Positions 27,482 to 40,325 of a stretch of DNA of 64,000 bases are shown in pieces. A model generated the notes under the pieces. The model searched no databases. It was given only the letters and a program-made list of their open reading frames with translations, and was not told the DNA's origin. The first letter of the stretch is position 1; each line of letters opens with the position of its first letter. This DNA is from Marivita geojedonensis (GTDB taxonomy: Bacteria > Pseudomonadota > Alphaproteobacteria > Rhodobacterales > Rhodobacteraceae). The stretch lies in the NCBI RefSeq assembly GCF_002115805.1, contig NZ_JFKC01000003.1, positions 248,001-312,000 of the forward strand. Direction: 5' to 3'. Made by a program: the position numbers and the translations under genes.

Positions 27482-29284
27482 TCAGCCTGAGTTCTGCGCG
27501 GTCTCGGACAGGTCAAGGAACTCTGGGTAACGGCGCAGGAATTGCGCGTGCGCGTCGGGAAAGCCGTGCGCGAAGTCCCTTAAATGTCCACGACACGCAT
27601 CCTGCTGTCCCAGCCTGCGGCTGAGCCAGATGCAGCGCACCAGAGGACGTTGATCGTCCGGTGCTTTGTGGTGTTTTTCAAGGAAACCATCATACATCCC
27701 GCCCAGATCACGGCTCAGGTGGCAGAGATGGATGTAGAGGTCGAGCAAGCGCTCCCGGTGTCGGCCGGGCGCACGTTCAAGCGCCGCAAGGGCCTCGGCC
27801 TTCAGGTCAGGCGCGCCGATATCGAAAGAAAAGCGACTGGCGTTCAGATCGTCGATCAGCCTGTAATACCGCGTCTTGTAGGCGTCGAACGAATAGCTTT
27901 CGACCGACGCCGGGCAGGCCGCGGTATATTGCTCGTGATTGGCGTGAACACGCAGGATCGCCTGTGCAATCGCGTCGATATCTCCGGGTGTCACCAGCTC
28001 GCCATTCCGGCCCGGCGTGATCAGTTCCCGCGGTCCGTAATCCACGTCGTAGCTGATTACGGGGCAACCGGCGTTCAGCGCTTCAAGAAGGGCAAGACCG
28101 AACCCTTCGGTCATGGTCGGCGCGAGTGACAGAAGCGACCGGGCAAAAACACCGGGCGCATCCGAGGTATGGCCCATCAGCTTGACCCGGTCGCCGCAAT
28201 CATGGTGGTCAATCAATTGCTGCAACCGCGCCTGACCGATGCCGGAGCCGTAGATCAGGTAGTTGGTGCCGGGGATCAGATGCATGACCCTCACAAAGGC
28301 CTCGATACACTGGTGGATCGGTTTGCCGGTCAGATCCAGCCGCGACACCGTGCAGATGTGATGGCGGGGGCCTTTGGTGGCGGGGGCAGCATCGACCACA
28401 TGCGGGATCACGTAGATCGGCGCCGAAGGCGAGGTGTCCCGTTCGAGTTGCCGCTTGTGGACATGGGTGGCCGTGATGATCGCTTCCCCGTCGAAAGCCT
28501 GGATCAGGCCGCGCGACCGCGGCACGACCTTGCCCGCCGCATCGCGATGGTCCGCGTGCAGGAACAGGACTTTGCGGGCCGTGATCGGCCGGGACAGATG
28601 CGCCGATGTCACTCCGTCGATGAAGACGATGCAATCCTGTGGGAAATACCGCAGCACCAGCGCCCGCTGATGTGCGACCTCATCGGTAAATGTCTGACCC
28701 ATGCCGAAATCCTCGACATGCACGAAGGCGCGTGTCTCCCGCCGGATGACGCAGCGGGCCTCTCCTTCGACATAGGCGATTTTGTCCACCATTCCATCAC
28801 CCGACCGGGTGCGGGCCTCGACCAGGGATTGATCCAGATATTTCAGGCGGATGTCTTTGTCGGGGTCGGTCAGGATCTGCCGGATTGTCAGGCGTCCGGC
28901 CGCGCTTGGCGCAATGCTGTCCCGCATGACAGGCACGCCGTCCCGAGTGTAGGTGATCCGGAGTTTGGCCCCCATGCTCGAGGTCTGTTCGTCCCATTCC
29001 GGCAGAGCGATATCTGGACCTTCTGAGGCAGGCTGGTCGGGGACGCAGATCTCATAGAGCGATCGATGGTCAATCCTAGGATCAAGAACACCCTGTGCCA
29101 CCAGTTCGGCAAACGCGATCTTCTGATTGCAGTCATGCTGAAGGTTGAGCAGCGTCACCTGCGTATCAGGACGGTCCGCAAGCAGGCACATTCTGCGGAA
29201 CACCGCGTTGATCTTACCTCCCCCAACGCTCGCGCCCAGACGGGGAACGATGCAGATGATGTGCGTTGAGGTGCGTTCGGGCAT
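27482..29284 (-). CDS. GT4-family glycosyltransferase with N-terminal extension
   Basis: A 600-residue GT-B glycosyltransferase. The C-terminal donor-binding half is clear: VSRLDLTGKPIHQCIEAF, YLIYGSGIGQARLQQLI, and the EX7E-type element SLAPTMTEGFGLALLEALNAGCPVISYDVDYGPRELI. The N-terminal third resembles TagE-like poly(glycerol phosphate) glucosyltransferases (receiving HVEDFGMGQTF, VLFLHADHRDAAGK). About 100 residues after the GT domain are uncharacterised helices. It is a lone gene with no sugar cluster around it, so acceptor and product are unknown. Confidence 0.85.
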   Translation of the reverse strand: MPERTSTHIICIVPRLGASVGGGKINAVFRRMCLLADRPDTQVTLLNLQHDCNQKIAFAELVAQGVLDPRIDHRSLYEICVPDQPASEGPDIALPEWDEQTSSMGAKLRITYTRDGVPVMRDSIAPSAAGRLTIRQILTDPDKDIRLKYLDQSLVEARTRSGDGMVDKIAYVEGEARCVIRRETRAFVHVEDFGMGQTFTDEVAHQRALVLRYFPQDCIVFIDGVTSAHLSRPITARKVLFLHADHRDAAGKVVPRSRGLIQAFDGEAIITATHVHKRQLERDTSPSAPIYVIPHVVDAAPATKGPRHHICTVSRLDLTGKPIHQCIEAFVRVMHLIPGTNYLIYGSGIGQARLQQLIDHHDCGDRVKLMGHTSDAPGVFARSLLSLAPTMTEGFGLALLEALNAGCPVISYDVDYGPRELITPGRNGELVTPGDIDAIAQAILRVHANHEQYTAACPASVESYSFDAYKTRYYRLIDDLNASRFSFDIGAPDLKAEALAALERAPGRHRERLLDLYIHLCHLSRDLGGMYDGFLEKHHKAPDDQRPLVRCIWLSRRLGQQDACRGHLRDFAHGFPDAHAQFLRRYPEFLDLSETAQNSG

Positions 29285-29351
29285 CAGAGAGGGCTTTGTG
29301 CTGCTCTCCCTTAAGGTGAATTAAGCGCGCCCGCGACGCAATGACTTTTGC

Positions 29352-30491
29352 TCAGCCGCGCCAGATCCAGCCGCCCCCAAGGATGCGGCTGCCTTCGGTT
29401 TCATAGAACACGCAGGCCTGACCCGGTGACACGCCTTCTTCAGGCGTCAGCAGTTCCACCTCTGCGGTGGTGTCCGTCAGGGGCCGGATGATCGCCTCGC
29501 GTGGGGGGCGGGTGGAGCGGACCTTGACCGAGACATGCCATTCTTTCTGGCTGGTGAAGGGCGCATCACCCAGCCAGTTGATTTCGCGCACCGGGATGGT
29601 GCGGGTGGACAGCATCTCTTTCGGACCGACGATCACCTGCTTGGCGTCCACGTCGAGTCTGACCACATAAAGCGGATCGCTCAGCCCGCCGATGCCCAAG
29701 CCCCGGCGCTGACCGATGGTGTAATGGATCACGCCGTGATGCGTGCCCAGCACCCGTCCGTCGGCATGCACGATCTCGCCGGGTTCCGCCGCACCGGGGC
29801 GCAGTTTCTCGATCACGCTGGCATAATTGCCGTTCGGCACGAAACAGATGTCCTGGCTGTCGGGCTTGTCCGCCACCTGCAAGCCATAGCGCGACGCTAA
29901 TTCGCGGGTCGCGTCTTTGGAGGGCAGGTGGCCCAACGGAAAGCGCAGGTAATCAAGCTGTTCCGGCGTGGTCGAGAACAGGAAATAGCTCTGGTCGCGG
30001 TTCGCATCGGTCGCGCAATGTAGTTCGGGCCCGTGTTCCCCCATCTTGCGCTGGATGTAATGGCCGGTCGCCATGCAGTCGGCCTCAAGGTCTTTGGCCG
30101 TTTCCAGCAGATCCTTGAACTTCACCCGCTCATTGCAGCGGATGCACGGAACCGGCGTTGCGCCGGCAAGGTAGCTGTCGGCAAACTCGTCGATCACCGC
30201 ATCCTTGAAGATGTTTTCGTAATCCAGAACGTAATGCGGAAAACCCATGTCTTCGGCCACGCGGCGCGCATCGTGGATGTCGATGCCGGCGCAGCACGCG
30301 CCTTTCTTGGCCAAAGCTGCGCCATGGTCATAAAGCTGAAGCGTCACGCCGACCACGTCATAGCCTTCCTCGGCCAGTTGCGCGGCCACAACCGAACTGT
30401 CCACGCCGCCCGACATCGCCACGACGACACGTGTCTCGGACGGGGGCTTGGCAAATCCAAGCGAATTGAGCTTTGGCGCATCGAGGGCCAT
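29352..30491 (-). CDS. mnmA: tRNA-specific 2-thiouridylase
   Basis: A 379-residue enzyme that thiolates U34 of tRNA-Lys, -Glu and -Gln. The PP-loop is [21 protein letters not shown]; the catalytic Cys lies in [14 protein letters not shown], and the second Cys is in [11 protein letters not shown]. The start [10 protein letters not shown] is used because GGAGA lies eight bases upstream; the longer open frame adds 26 residues with no conservation signature. Cytoplasmic, single gene facing away from sciP across a 145-base gap. Confidence 0.96.
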   Translation of the reverse strand: MALDAPKLNSLGFAKPPSETRVVVAMSGGVDSSVVAAQLAEEGYDVVGVTLQLYDHGAALAKKGACCAGIDIHDARRVAEDMGFPHYVLDYENIFKDAVIDEFADSYLAGATPVPCIRCNERVKFKDLLETAKDLEADCMATGHYIQRKMGEHGPELHCATDANRDQSYFLFSTTPEQLDYLRFPLGHLPSKDATRELASRYGLQVADKPDSQDICFVPNGNYASVIEKLRPGAAEPGEIVHADGRVLGTHHGVIHYTIGQRRGLGIGGLSDPLYVVRLDVDAKQVIVGPKEMLSTRTIPVREINWLGDAPFTSQKEWHVSVKVRSTRPPREAIIRPLTDTTAEVELLTPEEGVSPGQACVFYETEGSRILGGGWIWRG

Positions 30492-30636
30492 TTCGGGTGT
30501 CTCCGGGTCGGTCGGGCTGATCGGGCGAAATATAGGTAAATCCGAGACACTCTCAACCCTTGGCTTCACCTCGCATTAAGGCTGGGACGCCCAAAGTGCC
30601 GGGCAACACGGAAATCTGGCTTGGAAGGGGCCGCAC

Positions 30637-30909
30637 ATGTATCTAAAGAAATCGCACGGCCCCCGCACCGTGACCCTCGCCAATGGGGCGGTCCTGTCGC
30701 GCGGGGATCTGCCGCCGCCCAACACATATCGCTGGGTGGCGTCACGCAAGGCCATCGTGGTTGATGCGGTGGTGCACCGTCTCATTACAAAGAAAGAAGC
30801 GCTTGAACGGTACGAGTTAAGCGAAGAGGAACTTGAGTCCTGGATCGCCGCGTCAACCCGTCATGGCCGCGAGGCGCTCAAAGCGACTGCAGTGCAACGG
30901 TTTCGATGA
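30637..30909 (+). CDS. sciP: CtrA inhibitor SciP (DUF1153)
   Basis: A 90-residue DUF1153 protein carrying a helix-turn-helix. SciP binds CtrA, and possibly promoter DNA, and blocks CtrA-dependent transcription in Caulobacter. Motifs LPPPNTYRWVASRKAIVVDAV and ITKKEALERYELSEEELESW match the family. It is encoded 115 bases upstream of ctrA on the same strand, so activator and inhibitor are neighbours. Length and basic C-terminus (VQRFR) are typical. Confidence 0.94.
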   Translation: MYLKKSHGPRTVTLANGAVLSRGDLPPPNTYRWVASRKAIVVDAVVHRLITKKEALERYELSEEELESWIAASTRHGREALKATAVQRFR

Positions 30910-30957
30910 CTGTTGGAATCAACACAATCTATGGTTGAGTTAATTGCGCGTACGCTG

Positions 30958-30973
30958 CTAACCTTGGGTTAAC
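30958..30973 (+). promoter_or_regulatory. Near-consensus CtrA box upstream of ctrA
   Basis: CTAA (30958-30961), seven bases, TTAAC (30969-30973): the CtrA site TTAA-N7-TTAA(C) with one mismatch. It is 52 bases before the ctrA start codon, which fits autoregulation. Confidence 0.6.
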
Positions 30974-31024
30974 CTTTTTGAGACAGTCTCCCCACGCCGG
31001 AGACTGACATTGCGGAGAAAATTG

Positions 31025-31735
31025 ATGCGTGTACTCTTGGTCGAGGATGACCCGACGACTTCAAAAAGCATCGAATTGATGTTGGGCAATGCCAACCTGA
31101 ACGTCTATTCCACCGATCTCGGGGAAGAAGGCGTCGATCTGGCCAAGCTGTATGACTACGATCTGATCCTTCTTGATATCAATCTGCCTGACATGAACGG
31201 TTTTGACGTGCTGCGGCAGTTGCGCCTTGCGCGGATCGAAACGCCGATCCTGATCCTGTCGGGCAATGACGCCAGTGAAGACAAGATCAAGGGTTTCGGG
31301 TTTGGCGCGGACGACTACCTGACCAAACCGTTCCACCGCGAAGAACTGGTCGCGCGGATTCATGCGATTATCAGACGTTCGAAGGGTCACTCCCAGTCGA
31401 TCATCCGAACCGGCAAGGTAGAGGTCAATCTCGACGCCAAGACCGTTCAGGTGGATGGCAACACGGTGCATCTGACCGGCAAGGAATACCAGATGCTCGA
31501 GCTGCTCAGCCTGCGCAAGGGGACCACGCTGACCAAGGAAATGTTCCTCAACCACCTTTACGGCGGGATGGACGAACCCGAACTCAAGATCATTGATGTG
31601 TTCATCTGCAAGCTGCGTAAGAAACTCGCGGAAGCCACCGGCGAGGGCAGCCATATCGAAACCGTCTGGGGGCGGGGCTATGTCCTGCGTGATCCGGAGG
31701 TTGAGGAAACAGGGCGTCTTGCCATCGGGGCCTGA
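31025..31735 (+). CDS. ctrA: Cell-cycle response regulator CtrA
   Basis: A 236-residue OmpR-type response regulator. The receiver domain begins [20 protein letters not shown], with phospho-acceptor Asp51 ([10 protein letters not shown]) and Lys near 103 ([11 protein letters not shown]), followed by a winged-helix domain with [17 protein letters not shown] and the C-terminal block FICKLRKKL...[11 protein letters not shown]. In Rhodobacterales CtrA controls motility and related processes more than division. The C-terminus ends LAIGA and not in the Ala-Ala used for ClpXP degradation in Caulobacter, so proteolysis may differ. A terminator follows. Confidence 0.96.
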   Translation: MRVLLVEDDPTTSKSIELMLGNANLNVYSTDLGEEGVDLAKLYDYDLILLDINLPDMNGFDVLRQLRLARIETPILILSGNDASEDKIKGFGFGADDYLTKPFHREELVARIHAIIRRSKGHSQSIIRTGKVEVNLDAKTVQVDGNTVHLTGKEYQMLELLSLRKGTTLTKEMFLNHLYGGMDEPELKIIDVFICKLRKKLAEATGEGSHIETVWGRGYVLRDPEVEETGRLAIGA

Positions 31736-36096
<4,361 letters not shown>

Positions 36097-36114
36097 CCGC
36101 TTTTGTTCCCAAAT

Positions 36115-36129
36115 GTTCTCATAAAGTTC
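36115..36129 (+). promoter_or_regulatory. LexA (SOS) box of alphaproteobacterial type
   Basis: GTTC-TCATAAA-GTTC matches the alphaproteobacterial LexA consensus GTTC-N7-GTTC exactly. It lies 54 bases before the ATG of the 44-residue protein and inside a larger inverted repeat (36115-36156) whose arms are GTTCTCAT/ATGAGAAC and TTCTTTAC/GTAAAGAA. Confidence 0.75.
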
Positions 36130-36156
36130 TTTACAGGCCGTAAAGAATATGAGAAC
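36115..36156. repeat. Interrupted inverted repeat containing the LexA box
   Basis: Two 8-bp arm pairs, 36115-36122 with 36149-36156 and 36127-36134 with 36140-36147, flank the centre AGGCC. The outer arms are separated from the inner by 4 bases on the left and 1 on the right. Confidence 0.8.
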
Positions 36157-36182
36157 AAAGGGGCAACAAGGAGGACTTAACC

Positions 36183-36317
36183 ATGATGCAGCGGATCAAA
36201 ATCTCGTTCCACGCCGCCAGGGCCCAGACCAACACGGCGCTTCTTCAGGATGCGCTTGGGGCCATGTCGCTGGTTGTGATGCTGGTTGCGGCGCTGCATC
36301 TGCCGGTGCTCGTCTGA
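36183..36317 (+). CDS. 44-residue SOS-controlled membrane microprotein (candidate)
   Basis: A 44-codon gene starting MMQRIKISFHAARAQ, with AAGGAGG eight bases upstream, a nearly ideal ribosome site. The N-terminal half is basic/polar; residues 24-44 form one hydrophobic helix (ALGAMSLVVMLVAALHLPVLV) that runs to the very C-terminus, so it should be a tail-anchored inner-membrane protein. A perfect LexA box precedes it and a strong terminator follows about 125 bases later. Caulobacter SidA, a 29-residue SOS-induced membrane inhibitor of division, is the obvious functional analogue; homology is not evident. Confidence 0.8.
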   Translation: MMQRIKISFHAARAQTNTALLQDALGAMSLVVMLVAALHLPVLV

Positions 36318-36443
36318 TCTGTTACCTTTTTTGCCTGCGTGTTTCTGCCTGACGGCTCCGCATCCTGTCCCAACTGATGCACCTGTCCCAGAAGGTTGCC
36401 TGCCTTCACCGTCCTGATGGCCCCCAACGAACGCGCGACTTTC
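36318..36443. other. Untranslated stretch between microprotein and terminator
   Basis: About 126 bases without a convincing gene; it may be the 3' untranslated region of the microprotein mRNA or the body of a small RNA that ends at the terminator at 36444-36480. Confidence 0.4.
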
Positions 36444-36480
36444 CCGCCGCCTTCAGTTTCTGGAGTGCGGCGGTTTTTTT
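36444..36480 (+). terminator. Strong intrinsic terminator
   Basis: CCGCCGC + CTTCAG, TTT loop, CTGGAG + GCGGCGG, a 13-bp stem with one bulge and one G-U, followed by TTTTTTT. Ends the transcript of the SOS microprotein. Confidence 0.92.
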
Positions 36481-36503
36481 ATCAGATGGTAAAATTTCTG
36501 AAA

Positions 36504-36956
36504 TCAGGCGCTTTGCGTTTCCGCCAGTTGCGCCACGGCATCCGATGCCGCTTCGAGCGTCAGCAGGATCGAGGCATGGCGGTTCTTGAACGCCACCGCC
36601 GGGCGCAGCACTTCCAGCCCGTCGAATGGAGCGGAGGGGGTGGGGCCGTCTTCCTTGAGCATGGTGCGCAATTCGTCACGCGCCTGGACGATCTGTGCGG
36701 GCGTGGTGCCGATGATCGCGCCACCGACAACGGACGCGGCGGCCTGACCCAGCGCACAGGCTTTGACATCCTGACCGTAGGCCGCGACGGTGCCGTTCTC
36801 CAGCGTCAGATCCACCGTCACGGTCGACCCGCAGAGCGGCGAGCGTTTCTTGACTGTCGCTCCGGGTGCATCAAGCCGGGTGTGGTGCGGAATATCCGCA
36901 GCCAGTGCGAGGATTTTGCCAGAATACAGCTTGATCAGATCCGTGTCGCCCGACAT
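36504..36956 (-). CDS. Iron-sulfur cluster assembly scaffold (IscU/SufU/NifU-N-like)
   Basis: A 150-residue protein of the NifU N-terminal fold. Two conserved cysteines are present, Cys42 (RSPLCGSTVTVDL) and Cys67 (DVKACALGQAAAS), but the position usually holding the third ligand Cys reads NRHASILL, with Ala128. It therefore cannot bind a cluster exactly as canonical IscU does. The start MSGDTDLIKLYSG is family-like; the longer frame upstream is unrelated. Transcribed away from hisI (68-base gap). Role as a variant scaffold is inferred. Confidence 0.85.
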   Translation of the reverse strand: MSGDTDLIKLYSGKILALAADIPHHTRLDAPGATVKKRSPLCGSTVTVDLTLENGTVAAYGQDVKACALGQAAASVVGGAIIGTTPAQIVQARDELRTMLKEDGPTPSAPFDGLEVLRPAVAFKNRHASILLTLEAASDAVAQLAETQSA

Positions 36957-37024
36957 GGCTTTTCCTTTCGACGTTCCCCCCATAGATAGGGGACCATCCG
37001 GCAGATGCAAAAAGGTTTTTCCCG

Positions 37025-37387
37025 ATGCGCTTTGATCCTGCGACTTTGGTCTATAACGAGGCGGGCCTGATCCCGGCGATTGCACAGGACGCGTCAAGCG
37101 GTGAGGTGCTGATGATGGCGTGGATGAACGCCGAGGCCGTGGCCAAAACGCTTGAGACCGGGAAGGTGACCTATTGGTCGCGCTCGCGGCAGGCGTTCTG
37201 GGTCAAAGGCGAAAGCTCGGGCCATGTGCAGGAGCTGGTGGCGCTGCGCTTGGATTGCGACCGGGACTGCCTGCTGGTGACGGTGAACCAGACTGGTCCC
37301 TCCTGTCACACGAACCGGCGGTCGTGTTTCTACACCGAAGTCCAGGACGGTTCGGAAGTGGAGATCATGGCGCCGGTCGAGGCGTAA
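37025..37387 (+). CDS. hisI: Phosphoribosyl-AMP cyclohydrolase
   Basis: A 120-residue enzyme of histidine biosynthesis that opens the purine ring of phosphoribosyl-AMP. Signature blocks are [37 protein letters not shown] and the zinc-binding DCDRDCLL and [10 protein letters not shown]. The HisE domain of the enterobacterial fusion is absent, as usual in alphaproteobacteria. Isolated from other his genes here. Normal length. Confidence 0.96.
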   Translation: MRFDPATLVYNEAGLIPAIAQDASSGEVLMMAWMNAEAVAKTLETGKVTYWSRSRQAFWVKGESSGHVQELVALRLDCDRDCLLVTVNQTGPSCHTNRRSCFYTEVQDGSEVEIMAPVEA

Positions 37388-37390
37388 GAA

Positions 37391-37430
37391 TGGGGGCGCT
37401 GCCCCCATACCCCCGGAGTTTATCTGGCAA
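37391..37430. repeat. Dispersed hairpin repeat, copy C (inverted orientation)
   Basis: TGGGGGCGCTGCCCCCA, then TACCCCCGGAGTTTATCTGGCAA; its reverse complement has the same order of elements as the copies at 3499 and 17485. It sits between convergent hisI and gluQRS and may also act as a terminator. Confidence 0.55.
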
Positions 37431-37438
37431 GATGAAGA

Positions 37439-38293
37439 TCAGCCGGTGGCCAGGCCCACCATCTCGCGGATGTCCTGCGGCGTTGCCCCTTCTGATCGGT
37501 AGAGTGCAATGGCGCGGGCGTCGTCGCGTTTGGCGAGGCGTTTGCCTGTCTCGTCGCGGATCAGGCGGTGGTGGTGATAGGTGGGGGTCGGCAGCCCCAG
37601 CAGCGTTTGCAGCAGAACGTGGATCGGTGTGGCGGTGGCAAGGTCTTCGCCGCGGATCACGTGGGTGATGCCCTGTGCCGCGTCATCGACCACGACACTC
37701 AGGTGATATGCGGCGGTTTTGTTGTCGCGACGGGCCAGAACGATGTCGCCGACCTCTTCCGTGAGATGTGCACGCGTTAACGTTAATGCGGGGTGAACGC
37801 CGGTCTCGGTGTATTGGGGCAGCGTATTGAGGTGGTCCACAGCTCGGGCCATGTGAAGGCGGACGGCATCCATGTCGGAGCGATCGGACCACGCGCGGTG
37901 GCGGCATGTGCCGGGGTAGATCAGCCCGTCGGGCCCGTGCATCGGTGCGCCTTCCTGCGGGGCGGAGGCGGCGCGGCGGATGTCGCCGCGCGTGCAGGAA
38001 CACGGGTAAAGCAGTCCCATCTCTCCCAATCGCTCAAGCACAGTCTCATAAGCGGCGGTGTTGTCGGACTGGCGGAGCACCGGGGTTTCCCAGCTCAGGC
38101 CAATCCAGGCAAGATCGTCGTAGATCTGTGCCTCGAACGCGGGGGTGCAACGGGCGGTGTCGGTGTCTTCGATCCTGAGCAGGAAACGACCACCTGCCTG
38201 CTGCGCCATGTCAAAGGCGAGAAGCGCGGAATAGGCATGGCCCAGATGCAACTGTCCCGTTGGGCTGGGAGCGAAACGTGTTGTGAAGGTCAC
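37439..38293 (-). CDS. gluQRS: Glutamyl-Q tRNA(Asp) synthetase
   Basis: A 284-residue catalytic-domain-only paralogue of glutamyl-tRNA synthetase that attaches glutamate to queuosine at position 34 of tRNA-Asp. The HIGH-type motif is FAPSPTGQLHLGHAYSALLAF, zinc-finger residues appear in LYPCSCTRGDIRRA and CRHRAW, and the KMSKS-like segment is GKRLAKRDDARAI. The anticodon-binding domain is missing, which defines the family. Starts four bases inside the end of the methyltransferase gene. Confidence 0.95.
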   Translation of the reverse strand: MTFTTRFAPSPTGQLHLGHAYSALLAFDMAQQAGGRFLLRIEDTDTARCTPAFEAQIYDDLAWIGLSWETPVLRQSDNTAAYETVLERLGEMGLLYPCSCTRGDIRRAASAPQEGAPMHGPDGLIYPGTCRHRAWSDRSDMDAVRLHMARAVDHLNTLPQYTETGVHPALTLTRAHLTEEVGDIVLARRDNKTAAYHLSVVVDDAAQGITHVIRGEDLATATPIHVLLQTLLGLPTPTYHHHRLIRDETGKRLAKRDDARAIALYRSEGATPQDIREMVGLATG

Positions 38294-38904
38294 GTTTTTT
38301 CAAGCACGTAGACGGCGGAGTTGATGTTGCGGGCGGGCAGGTGCGGTCCGTAGTCCCGGTTGATCATCCGCAGGGTGCCGTCTGCCACCAGAGCTGTGAC
38401 CCGGTTTTCAAAGGCGGGGTCTTCCAGCGTGTGATCGTTGAACGAAAAACACACCAAGCCACCCGGCACGAGAGCTGCGCAAAGCTGATCCAGAACGCTC
38501 AGGGGGGCCGCGCCGGAACCGATCACGCCGATCGCGGTGATGGCGGTATAGGTGCCGGCGTCGCCGGGAGGTGGATCGCCTGCGTCGATCACCGTCAGGC
38601 TGCGGTAGAGCGACTTGTCTTTTGCCTTCGCCAGCATGTCGGGTGACAGATCGACGCCATCGATGCAGGTGAAACCAGCCTGACGCAGCGCGATCCCGGA
38701 CAAACCCGTGCCGCAGCCGAAATCGAGGATTGGAGCGTCTTTATCGGGCAGGGCGGCGGACAGCGCCTCGGCACAGCGTTTTGGCGTGGCATAGCCGTTT
38801 TCGGCGATCTCGGCCTCGTAGCTTTCGGACCACGCGTCATAGAGTGCTCGGGTCTCTTCCGCGCCCTTCACATCATAAACTTTGTCGAGGTAGGACTTGC
38901 TCAT
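38290..38904 (-). CDS. Class I SAM-dependent methyltransferase
   Basis: A 204-residue methyltransferase. The SAM-binding motif I is ILDFGCGTGLSGIALRQAGF, followed by IDGVDLSPDMLAKAK (motif II acidic residue) and ALVPGGLVCFSFNDHTLED. The start at 38904 (MSKSYLDKVYDVKGAEETRALYD) gives a compact domain; the longer open frame is excluded because it overlaps the end of trmFO. Resembles small-molecule methyltransferases of the Methyltransf_11/25 group; substrate unknown. Confidence 0.85.
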   Translation of the reverse strand: MSKSYLDKVYDVKGAEETRALYDAWSESYEAEIAENGYATPKRCAEALSAALPDKDAPILDFGCGTGLSGIALRQAGFTCIDGVDLSPDMLAKAKDKSLYRSLTVIDAGDPPPGDAGTYTAITAIGVIGSGAAPLSVLDQLCAALVPGGLVCFSFNDHTLEDPAFENRVTALVADGTLRMINRDYGPHLPARNINSAVYVLEKT

Positions 38905-38917
38905 GGGCAGAGCATAG

Positions 38918-40288
38918 TCATTCCGCGGCAGAGGCGTCCAGCGTTTCGGATTGTGCGGCGAGCCAGTCGCTCCAGGCCACCTTTGCGCGGTCTGTATAGG
39001 CCTTGTAGCGGTCCTTGCGGCCGCGGCGTCCGCCTTTGAGTCCATCGACCGGACGGAAGAGGCCGAAATTGACGTTCATCGGCTGGAAAGTCTTGGCATC
39101 GGCCCCGCCGGTGATGTGGTGGATCAACGCGCCATGGGCGCTGTCCTGCGGCACTGTGGGGATCGGAGTGCCGGTGATCTCGGCGGCCGCCATGCGACCC
39201 GCGAGGAGGCCCATTGCGGCGGATTCGACATAGCCTTCAACACCCGTGACCTGTCCGGCAAAGCGGATATTGGGCCGGGAGCGCAGGCGCATCTGGTCAT
39301 CAAGCAGCGTCGGGCTGTTGAGGAAGGTGTTGCGGTGGATGCCGCCAAGACGCGCGAAGCTTGCGTTCTCAAGTCCGGGAATCATCCTGAAAACAACGGT
39401 TTGCGCGCCGTACTTCATTTTGGTCTGGAAGCCGACGATGTTGTAGAGCGTCCCCAAGGCATTGTCGCGGCGCAGCTGGACCACGGCCCATGGTTTCACG
39501 TCGGGTTGGTGCGGGTTACTCAGGCCCACAGGCTTCATCGGGCCGTGGCGCAGGGTTTCACGGCCCCGCTCGGCCATCACCTCGATCGGCAGGCAGCCGT
39601 CGAAGTAGCCTGCGGTCTCGCCTTCGTGGAACTCGGTCTTATCGGCGGCCAGAAGCGCGTCGATGAAAGCTTCGTATTGGTCCTTGTCCATCGGGCAGTT
39701 GATATAGGCGCGCTGTTCTTCCTCGGTTTCGCCCTTGTCATAGCGCGACTGGAGCCACGCTTTGCTCATGTCGATGCTGTCGAAATAGATGATGGGGGCA
39801 ATGGCGTCGAAGAAGGCCAGCCGGTCGGTGCCGGTCTCAGACTGGATCGCCTGACCCAAGGCCGCGCTCGTCAGTGGGCCGGTGGCGAAGATCCAATGGC
39901 CTTCGGAGGGAAGTTCTTTGATTTCTTCGTGGCTTACGCGGACATTTTCATGTGCTCGAAGACGTGCTGTGATTTCGGCGCTGAAGGCATCGCGGTCGAC
40001 GGCCAAAGCACCCCCGGCGGGCAGACGGTGCTGATGCGCGGTACTGATGATCAGACCACCCGCTTCGCGCATTTCCCAGTGCAGCAGGCCCACGGCGTTC
40101 TGTTCGTGATCGTCCGACCGGAACGAGTTGGAGCACACCATCTCGCCCAGATCGCCGGTCTTGTGGGCGAAGGTTTCGACCTTGGGGCGCATTTCGTGGA
40201 TCACGACGCGCACGCCCCGGTTTGCGGCCTGCCAGGCAGCTTCGGATCCGGCCATGCCGCCGCCAACGATGTGGAGTTCCTGTGTCAT
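38918..40288 (-). CDS. trmFO: Folate-dependent tRNA m5U54 methyltransferase TrmFO
   Basis: A 456-residue FAD enzyme that uses 5,10-methylenetetrahydrofolate to methylate U54 of tRNA. FAD binding is at [21 protein letters not shown]; conserved blocks are [11 protein letters not shown], the Cys region [30 protein letters not shown] and the C-terminal [14 protein letters not shown]. The start [11 protein letters not shown] is the family N-terminus. Upstream of the methyltransferase and gluQRS genes, making a tRNA-modification cluster. Confidence 0.96.
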   Translation of the reverse strand: MTQELHIVGGGMAGSEAAWQAANRGVRVVIHEMRPKVETFAHKTGDLGEMVCSNSFRSDDHEQNAVGLLHWEMREAGGLIISTAHQHRLPAGGALAVDRDAFSAEITARLRAHENVRVSHEEIKELPSEGHWIFATGPLTSAALGQAIQSETGTDRLAFFDAIAPIIYFDSIDMSKAWLQSRYDKGETEEEQRAYINCPMDKDQYEAFIDALLAADKTEFHEGETAGYFDGCLPIEVMAERGRETLRHGPMKPVGLSNPHQPDVKPWAVVQLRRDNALGTLYNIVGFQTKMKYGAQTVVFRMIPGLENASFARLGGIHRNTFLNSPTLLDDQMRLRSRPNIRFAGQVTGVEGYVESAAMGLLAGRMAAAEITGTPIPTVPQDSAHGALIHHITGGADAKTFQPMNVNFGLFRPVDGLKGGRRGRKDRYKAYTDRAKVAWSDWLAAQSETLDASAAE

Positions 40289-40325
40289 GAGGCGCGATGT
40301 AATCCGTCGCTGGGGGTTTGTCACG

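Noticed and set aside
29311-29324. CtrA site upstream of the glycosyltransferase (TTAA-N6-TTAA)
   Set aside because: The spacer is six bases, not the seven of the CtrA consensus.
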